Positions 57,201-64,000 of a stretch of 64,000 bases of DNA are shown here, in pieces; the stretch's first letter is position 1; each line of letters starts with the position of its first letter. Origin of the DNA: Achatina immaculata (taxonomy: Eukaryota > Mollusca > Gastropoda > Stylommatophora > Achatinidae); contig CM019717.1 in assembly GCA_009760885.1 (NCBI GenBank), positions 49,105,366-49,169,365 of the forward strand, read 5' to 3'. Under the pieces are notes generated by a model, which had not been told where the DNA came from, did no database searches, and was given only the letters and a program-made list of their open reading frames with translations. The position numbers were made by a program, and so were the translations under genes.

Positions 57201-60200
57201 TGTAATCAGATTTTTTTGGTATCTGTGGTTATTAAAATTTGTTCTTGATATTTAACATGCTTGTCTAAGAAAAAACTTGTATACAGGACTGAAACACTAA
57301 AGCTTGTTTATTTAAGAAACTTTTGACAAAAGATAAGATTAATTAGGAAAGTTACCAAACTTTTTTACACATGCATATTAAATGTCACACAAACAAAATA
57401 CCTCAGGAAGATGAGTATCCAATCAAAAAGTTGTATTGTTTCATCTCTGAAATATCTGATCAGTTTTGCAATAAAATTTTATGTCGATGAGTGCATGAAA
57501 ATTACATATTTTCTTGCAGAGGTACAGAGTGTGATATTAGGATACAATTACCCACAGTTGATTCTGCACAGTGCCAAATAGAAATTGATGACAAAGGGCA
57601 GGTAAATAATAAGAGTAGGAAGTTGTTCTCATTTTATTTTGCATAACAAGAGAAAAGACAACTAGTGTAGCCAATGCTTGTTTAGCTGAAGTGGTGACAG
57701 AAAAGGATGAATGTGCATAACAAAGCCACAGTTGACAAGAGTGGTAAAAGAATTCAGCATTTATTGGTGACATGTATTACTAATGAACACAGATATCTTT
57801 GTGATAATAAATTGCATGGAAAAAAAAGCAGTTATCTTTTGTTACTTGAAGGATTGAAGATAGGGCTGACTTTTCAAGAAGACAGTGGTGTGGCTAAGAG
57901 TATAGGGGTGGAAATGAGCAAGTAGGTCCAGAATTTAAAAAAAAATAGTCCATTTGAATGCCATAGAAGAAGAAGAAATTACTCCTTAATGTTACATTCA
58001 AGTTTTTCTGTGTGAAACTATGGCAACATACAGATTGATGCAACAGAAATTGGAAGCAAATGAGAGTAGTTTTTGGAGAGAGATGCAGCATATTATCTGC
58101 CATTTAAGTACATATGTGATATCCCTTGTTGCCATGGGCAGGTCTTTCTTCCTGTGAGCCCCTTGTACAGTCACTTCTCAAGCTGCCATCTGAGTTTTAT
58201 TTGAAGAACATAGCAAGCCTTGCTTTAAGACTGGCTGTCAGAATGCAGACATTGTTATTGTTCATTTTTATATATGTATATATAAAAAGAAGGAAAAAAG
58301 GTAAAGGTAATCTTGTCATGCCATAGAGGCATATAGGGATATGGTGTTAGAGCCCATATTTTCCTTGACCTGTCAGCACACCAGAGGGTGATATGGTCAG
58401 TATCATGCCTGGCTGCCTTTCCTTCTCCAACTCCAGAAGTTGGATACCCATTTCTACAGCTGTGTGACTGAGGTGCCTCTGATATATATATATATATAAC
58501 TGTAAATTTGAAGCTCTGAATTACTGATGCTATGGTGAAAATAATGTGCAGCAATTGTATTTATATGTAGTTACAACATCATTCATTAATTTTTGGAATG
58601 TACTCTGATAAACAAAGCTTCTCAGCAAATTGCCTTCCTGTTGGTTCAGCTGTAGTGCATTTTGTTAGCTGGAAGCACAGCTTGGTGATAGGATAACAAT
58701 GCTTGTCTGCTGTAGTTAGCTAGCAGTAATGATCAGGCCATATCTTACTGAGTACATTCATAAATAGTCCCAACTGTGAAAGTTTAAGTTTGTTTATCTT
58801 ATGCTGAATAAAATATATATACAATTTTTCTTTTTTTTTTTTTTTTTTGCAGGCATCCATTAAGGGTCTGAGTGCAACGAGCTCGACGCTTGTAAATAAC
58901 ACAGTTTTACCAGTCTCGCTGACAGCTTTATCACATAATGATGTCATTAGTATTGCTGACAGGATGTTTAGGTTTGAGTACGCTGAAAACTCACAGTTAT
59001 ATCCTCACAAGTTATCAAAGACAAAGAGTCCTAAAACCCCCAGAGGTTCAAACACCCCAACGGTAAGAGATAGCTTTAAAACAATTAATGTCTGGAGAGT
59101 GCTCTTCAAAATTTTGTATACAAGTGAGGAATCTCAAATCTGCTAACCACACTTTAGGCTGCCTATATCATTTCATATTACTTAGCAGCTGCCCTATTTT
59201 GTGTAGGTGATAAGTTGAAATTAAGTTGATATGCATTGTCTTTGTTTTCTTATCTGTAAACTTGTTTCAAGAATACAACCACCTCTCACCCGGCAGTGAT
59301 ACACGGGTATCTCAAAACACGTCGAGGTTTTCCAGTGAGAAAGTCCAACTCTGGCCTGGATGGGCTACCACCTCTCACCCAGTGGGGATGCGCTGATATC
59401 CTAAACACGTCGAGGTCTTCCGGTGAGAAAGTCCAACTCTAGACTAAACTGGTGCAACGATGTCACGTAATTCCCGCTTCAGAGACCCACCAAGAATACA
59501 AGCTAAAGCCCTGCGATACTCTGATCCTCTTGTGGATCTCATGTGGTCCTTTTGATGAAAGTTGGAAAACATAGTAATGACTGGAAAATTCAAGGAAGAA
59601 AAGAAGAGAGAAAGGCCAAGAGAAAAAATATCTCAGTCGCACTGAAAAAAGAAAACCATCTGAATTAATCTGAAACACTAAGGACTGCACAAGATGGAGA
59701 AGTTTTATCACTAAAGCTGTCCGACACTGCATGTAATAATAGTAATTATTGATTTTGATCAATCTGGATAGCAAACACAAAATTTTACTTGTTCCATGTT
59801 TTTTTAGACGAGTGACTCGGCAGTTGGAGAGAAGAGTCCCAAAACACCACGTCGTTCCTTTCCAGTGGTTCCACTCAGTCCAAGAACGGATAATGTGCCA
59901 CAGAGTTCCGGGTCAGTTCAGTCAGGCACTAAGAAAACTCCAAGTCCTCCAGCATCTGAAATGAGCAAGAATACAAATAAAAAACCAACACGTCGGTCAA
60001 GTGGATCACCAAAAAAAAATGCAGCTCCTGACTTCCTCTTTAGTCTGTCCCCATCATCATTCTACAAAACATCTGTCACACCAAGAGCTCGTAAGAAGGT
60101 GTCTGATGTACAGCCCACCGAGGTGAGCACAGCTTTAGGTACTCCTTCTACCTCATTGCCTGAAGGACCAGGCCTTCAGTCTTCTTCAAAGTCTGTGACA

Positions 60201-60212
60201 GCTGTGAGACAG
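51188..60212 (+). CDS. Ki-67-like FHA-domain protein, N-terminal four coding exons (3' end not found)
   Basis: Exons 51188-51282 (ATG at 51191), 57520-57601, 58853-59062 and 59808-60212 join in phase through clear GT/AG introns. They give about 263 residues without a stop. Residues 1-95 form an FHA domain whose best match from memory is human Ki-67: IKRNGTDGAHFPL, FGRGTECDIRIQLP, QCQIEI, LVNNTVL and NDVISIADRMFRFEY align along its length. The remainder is Ser/Pro/Lys-rich with many SP/TP sites (KSPKTPRR, VTPRARKK), as in the Ki-67 linker. Ki-67 coats mitotic chromosomes, binds partners through FHA and recruits PP1; that role here is inference. No PP1 RVxF motif or Ki-67 repeat appears in these exons. 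Intron 1 is 6.2 kb and full of mobile elements. Confidence 0.8.
51960..52217 (+). pseudogene. LINE B APE-type endonuclease, N-terminal part
   Basis: The frame starts MQIGSWNVRTLNQTGKLAQ and runs to SRALLKWTP, where the GAA-tailed element is inserted. The remainder (FMKLSIIVCYAPTEAAEEEL, PKHDMLLIL) resumes at 53728 with frameshifts. The N in WNVRT and the E of QEARW are the usual metal-site residues of this nuclease family. Confidence 0.8.
52218..53726 (-). mobile_element. GAA-tailed composite retroelement, copy 4 (1509 bp), 9-bp TSD, inside LINE B
   Basis: TGGACCCCT at 52209-52217 and 53727-53735 bound it. It is in minus orientation, so the tail appears as CTTCTTCTTCTT at the left. All modules of copy 1 are present. 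A perfect 60-bp tandem duplication covers the hairpin region at about 53461-53580. Confidence 0.9.
57181..57519. other. End of intron 1 of the Ki-67-like gene
   Basis: AT-rich, ending in the TTTTCTTGCAG acceptor. Confidence 0.5.
57520..57601 (+). CDS. FHA core exon (Ki-67-like gene)
   Basis: Acceptor TTCTTGCAG, donor GTAAATAA, 82 nt. It codes for RGTECDIRIQLPTVDSAQ and then CQIEIDDKGQ and ends in phase 0. The usual FHA Ser-x-x-His position reads D-S-A-Q in an ungapped comparison with human Ki-67. Confidence 0.8.
58303..58476 (-). mobile_element. tRNA-derived SINE, body part, in intron 2
   Basis: In the minus orientation it matches the body of the 33001 SINE (AGGTAAAGGTAATCTTGTC, ACCTGTCAGCACACCAGAGG). 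A TA microsatellite follows at 58482-58498. It lies between FHA exons 2 and 3. Confidence 0.6.
58853..59062 (+). CDS. FHA C-terminal exon (Ki-67-like gene)
   Basis: A long T-run ending in TTTGCAG precedes this 210-nt exon; donor GTAAGAGA follows. It codes for the last FHA strands (LVNNTVLPVS, HNDVISIADRMFRFEY) and the first basic SP/TP segment (KTKSPKTPRG). Both ends are phase 0. Confidence 0.8.
59276..59560 (+). mobile_element. GAA-tailed composite retroelement fragment in intron 3
   Basis: Two 84-bp units (CACCTCTCACCCGGCAGTGA, CACCTCTCACCCAGTGGGGA) and the start of the 3' unique part are present; both ends are missing. It lies between exons 3 and 4 of the Ki-67-like gene. Confidence 0.8.
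59808..60212 (+). CDS. Ser/Pro-rich linker exon (Ki-67-like gene)
   Basis: Acceptor TTTTTTTAG and donor CAG|GTACTT bound a 405-nt phase-0 exon. It codes for 135 residues low in hydrophobic content, with SP/TP sites next to Lys/Arg (EKSPKTPRRS, GSPKKN, VTPRARKKV). Reading on past the donor reaches a stop within about 15 codons, so the exon should end here. Confidence 0.75.
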
Positions 60213-60639
60213 GTACTTTTTGAAAAGTTTTGTTTTCTTTTAAATAATAAGATATAACAAAGTGTCTGTAAATTCAGTGTGGAAAGCTGCAAAAGTACAT
60301 TATATATTGGTGTTTTTATCATTTAAGTATTCATAAAAATCCAGGTTTAAATGTGATTGTTTGCTCTTGCAGGCTTTTTCATAGAGTAATTCTCATCAGT
60401 CAGAATTTATGCAACAGTTACTTTCTTTTACTCTGCTGAAATTTTACTTAATATTATCTAAAATATAAATGTACAAATGCTATGCTGAAAGTTAAATTTT
60501 GGTGAGCTGTATTGATGCATGATTATTTGTAACTCTTTATGAATGATGTTGAGACAATCGGTTGCCTTGATACAGAATATGGATCTCAGAGACCAGAATG
60601 ATTGCTACAGGGCTGCCTCAGGGGTCTCCTGTGCTGTTC

Positions 60640-61540
60640 AGTGTATGTTCTACTGGCATTGTGAGACAAGGATGTGTTCTATCTCCTGACCTCTTTTCCA
60701 TGTACAGCGAAAACATAATGAGAAATATAGAGATTGCCAGGAGAATCAATTGGCAGTTACAACCATGACAACTTAAGATATGCAGATGACATGGTTCTGA
60801 TTGCTAAAAGTGAAGGGGAGCTACAGGCTCTTCTGGACATTGTGGTTCGTGGAAGTAAAAGTAAAGATCTCAGCCTGAATAAAAAGAAGACTGAAGTGAT
60901 GGTCATCTCAAAGAAAAGAATACCACCAAAATGTAGCAGTACCATCGATGGCACAAATCTGAAACAAGTTGATAGATTCAAGTACTTAGGAACGATTATA
61001 ACAGGTGATGGGAAATGTCACAGCAAAATAAAAAGCGCAGGTCAGGTCAGCTATCCAGAAAATGAGACACATCTTGTGCAACAGATCATTATCAATGGAA
61101 ACTAGATTCCGAGTACTTAAATGTTACATCGAGCCAATTTTGTTTTATGGATGTGAAGCATGGTCCATGAATAAGAGAGTACAAAATGAAATTGAGACCA
61201 TAGAAATGTCGTTCATAAGAAGGATGTTGAAGGTACCATGGACAGCTAAGAAAACCAAAGAAGTCTTAAGAGAGGCTGGAGTTAACAGGCAAATTACAGC
61301 AAAGATCAGAGGCAGACAAGTGAGATTTGTAGGACATTTTCTGAGAAGCGGAAAATTGGAACACATTGTGGCATCTGGAAAAATTGAGGGAAGAAAAGAC
61401 AGAGAGAAGTTACTGGATGGGCTGTCAGTGTGGCTAGGAAGAAAGTCACCGGCGGATCTCATAAACAAGTCTAAAGATAGGGAATTGTGGAGAAAAATGA
61501 ATGCCTTTGCCACGCAGCATGGCACTTGATTGATTGATTG
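60640..61540 (+). mobile_element. RTE-type LINE remnant
   Basis: Frames read GIVRQGCVLSPDLFSMYSEN, LRYADDMVLIAKSEGEL (intact YADD), CYIEPILFYGCEAWSMNK and KDRELWRKMNAFATQHGT, then a GATT tail. A frameshift near 61050 separates the two halves. Related to the 33.6-kb RTE copy. Confidence 0.8.
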
Positions 61541-61639
61541 TGCTGCTATTTGAGAACGGCATGGGGCAAACACTGACCTATGCTGATTGTATATTAACAT
61601 ATAAGTATGGGAGGTGTAGAAGGGAATTAGCCTCAAGAG

Positions 61640-62790
61640 TGCAGAGTTGATGCATGTGCGGGTACTGTCACTATTGGAGTATGGTCTTGGCCCTCTCACC
61701 CTGTCCAGTGCACAGTTGAACAGACTAGAGTGTGTACAGAACGAGGCAGTGAGAGTGGTCTTGGATTGTACCAGGGATACTCCAGTGGCAACCATGCGCT
61801 TTGTGCTTAATGTGCTAAGTGTGAAGCTAAACTCAGGTATGCTCAGGTAAGGTCATACATCAGGGTTGCTGGCATGAAGGATCATCCTCTCCATAAGGAT
61901 GAGACAGATCCTGGATGGCTGAGGACACAATAAAGTCATTTTGCAATCTAGATGAGGTGCCTAAAGGAGATGACTGCTTACAGGTACAGGACTGACCTCA
62001 GCTAACAGAGGTTATTATACAGAAGGGCAGTGAATGTCAATTATTGGGCATAGATGGCAGTTGAATTTTGGGTTCAAGATCTCTTCCAGCATCACTGTGG
62101 GTATTCCAGCATGGTAATATATACAGATGGCTCAGTGATTCGGAACACCGGAAGTGGTTTGGGTTTTGTTGTCTACCGAAATGGCAGAGAAGTGGCACAG
62201 GGTTCAAGAGCCTTTGTAGTCACCACTTCAAGCATGTGATTGGAAATTGAGGCTGTGTAGGCGACAGTAGAATGGTTAGTTGCTCATGATGTAGTTAATA
62301 GTGTCATTGCGATGGATTCATATAGTATGCTTCATAAGATTGAGAAGAAATTGCTTTGAAAAGAATGGGTTCATCTGTTAAACCGGTCAGCTGTGACAAT
62401 CCTAACATGGCTTTACTGTCCAGGATGTGCAAGAGTACAGGGAAGATAGACTTGCTGGACGGGCTAAAATAAATGGCAAATGGACGAGGGGGAAAATTGC
62501 TGAAACTGTATTAGACAGACCCCTGGGAAAATGAAGAGCGGGAGTAGAAGAGCAGTGTAGATCTGAAGAGAATGCTGGAGCTAGGACAAATTAAAGGTGC
62601 TGGCAGGAATTCCGAACTGCATGGCAGAAAATGCATCGTAAACAACCATTTGACAGTAACTATTAGCAAACATACTCTAGGATGGATTCCGCGAAGCATA
62701 CATGGAGTTGTCTCGAATGCCAGAGTCTGAATTTTGAACCTTTGAATCTGAGTATTTTGTATTGTAAATGTTTTACCAGCCTTTCTCAAC
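61640..62790 (+). mobile_element. LINE with RNase H domain (I-like) remnant
   Basis: LEYGLGPLTLSSAQLNRLEC marks the RT C-terminus. IYTDGSVIRNTGSGLGFVVY with YRNGREVAQGS marks RNase H with its D-G-S intact. Later parts are broken by stops. Related to the 3.8-4.8 kb fragment. Confidence 0.75.
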
Positions 62791-62829
62791 CTTATTACCC
62801 CTGTGGAACCCTGGGAGTATTTTTTTTTT

Positions 62830-63375
62830 AATCTCTGCAGATATCTTGGATCATTACTAACTGATAATGGAAATTAAAAGGAGGACATCTATCACTCTTT
62901 AAAAAGTAAAACAGCTTAAGATATGGAGAGGAACAGACAACTACAAAAATAAGATTTTTAAGGGCATGCATCTTTCCCATTGCAACATATGCCTGTGAGA
63001 CCTGGACACCTAAGAAAACCTCTGAGAAATACATAAATACCTTTGAATGTAAATGCTACAGAGTTCTTCAAATATCATGGACACAGAAAAGAACAAACAT
63101 ATCCATACTACAAGAACTTAATATTGAAGAAGGTTGGCTAGTAGAGAGGATTAAACAGAGAAAACTTAAATATTTTTAACACATTAAACGTCACGAGAAT
63201 TTAGAGAAGACCATCTTGGAAGGTTACATAATAGGAAAAAGAAAGAGAGGAAGACACACACACACACACACCTGTTAACCAAGCTGGCACATGCTGTGCC
63301 TCATCCTCAATGCATCAGCTGCAAAAGAAAACCATCTTGCAGTTCCAAGGAACTTGAGGAAGAATAATGTCCAAG
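62830..63375 (+). mobile_element. LINE D fragment plus short CA repeat and LINE tail
   Basis: YLGSLLTDNGN-like and CETWTPKKTSEKYIN-like pieces at 62840-63240 match LINE D. A CA run is at 63253-63271. The last ~100 bp resemble the end of the RNase H LINE near 4.7 kb (GTTCCAAGGAACTTGAGGAA). Confidence 0.6.
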
Positions 63376-64000
63376 ATAAGAAGTGCTAACTTAATTTAAA
63401 AGTTGTAATTTTGTTATTTTTAAATAAATGTTATTTACATGAAATGTATTAACTGTGTGTAATAGTAAAGCTCCTAATAAACTCAGCTGAAATAATGTGA
63501 ATAAAAAGTACAGTACAACATGCAGTTTTATACAAGACTGAAAAATAAAAGCAATAAAAAAAAAAAAAAAATAACTCAAGACAAGTTATTTGAGAATGAT
63601 AGAAGAAGAATCATGAAGCAAATCAGTGGACTGTAAAGATGCAGAGGTAGGAGGGAATGATAACTTGATTTATATTTTTATTTCAATTGTCGCTTTAGAT
63701 CTCCTTTTTTTTTTTTTTTCCTATCAGAAAATGTCCAAATCCCTGATGCTATTAGAGAAAAGAGGGTTAATGTTAATTATAAGATACGAATATAGCTGTG
63801 ACTTAATGCCAGATTTTATGCACATCAAGATAAGTATTAACATTAATACCAAGATTGTTTCACCTAGATGTCACTTTCTATCTCTGATTTTCTTTTTCCC
63901 ACATTAAATGTGCAAGTTTGTATTTTTATGAGTTATGGAATATTGAGCTGCAAAAAAATTTAACATAAATAGTTAATTAGAATTTTTTTCTTTATCTGGA
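63376..64000. other. AT-rich 3' end of window, with one acceptor-like site
   Basis: A strong polypyrimidine tract ending CCTATCAG precedes 63728, but no phase-0 continuation typical of the Ki-67-like gene and no good donor follow. The next true exon may lie beyond the window. Confidence 0.35.

Noticed and set aside
63728..63907. Fifth exon of the Ki-67-like gene
   Set aside because: The acceptor is good, but the phase-0 frame is Leu/Ile-rich, unlike the Ser/Lys-rich linker, and no plausible donor follows.

Overview
This is a eukaryotic window, probably from a lophotrochozoan invertebrate and perhaps a gastropod mollusc (inference). The support is AT-rich DNA, spliced genes with long introns, a Ki-67-type FHA gene, and a mobile-element mix of RTE-type and RNase H-bearing LINEs, Penelope-like elements, tRNA-derived SINEs, a piggyBac-type MITE and a Helitron end. 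No bacterial operon, rRNA or functional tRNA gene is visible.

Two host genes can be modelled from splice signals and phase. (1) On the minus strand, four exons between 30350 and 17042 join in phase to a predicted protein of about 2070 residues. It is extremely rich in Lys, Ser and Arg, has at least four diverged tandem modules of about 200-225 residues, many S/T-P-x-K/R sites and an acidic tail. I do not recognise the family. (2) On the plus strand, four exons from 51188 to 60212 encode an N-terminal FHA domain very like that of Ki-67 (MKI67), followed by a Ser/Pro/Lys-rich region. The gene runs on past the last exon I can place. The two genes are divergently oriented about 21 kb apart and both look like nuclear or chromosome-associated proteins.

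Layout. 0-5 kb: LINE and SINE debris, a tRNA-like sequence in a hairpin, a Penelope terminal fragment and an RNase H LINE tail. 5-17 kb: mostly AT-rich non-coding DNA with a dimeric minisatellite, an LTR-like stretch, a 162-bp duplication and two unassigned exon-like reading frames. 17-30 kb: the Lys/Ser-rich gene, whose introns hold a Helitron end, a 53-bp minisatellite and LINE pieces. 31-45 kb: a dense repeat zone with mosaic LINEs, an RTE copy, an inverted Penelope-like insertion and several copies of a ~1.4-kb GAA-tailed non-autonomous retroelement. 45.7-50.1 kb: a LINE split by a second LINE and by a piggyBac-type MITE. 51-60 kb: the Ki-67-like gene, whose first intron carries a three-level nested insertion. 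60-64 kb: further LINE remnants.

Several insertions are fixed by target-site duplications that can be read directly, so their order and boundaries are unusually clear. The least explained items are the modular Lys/Ser-rich protein and the GAA-tailed composite element.
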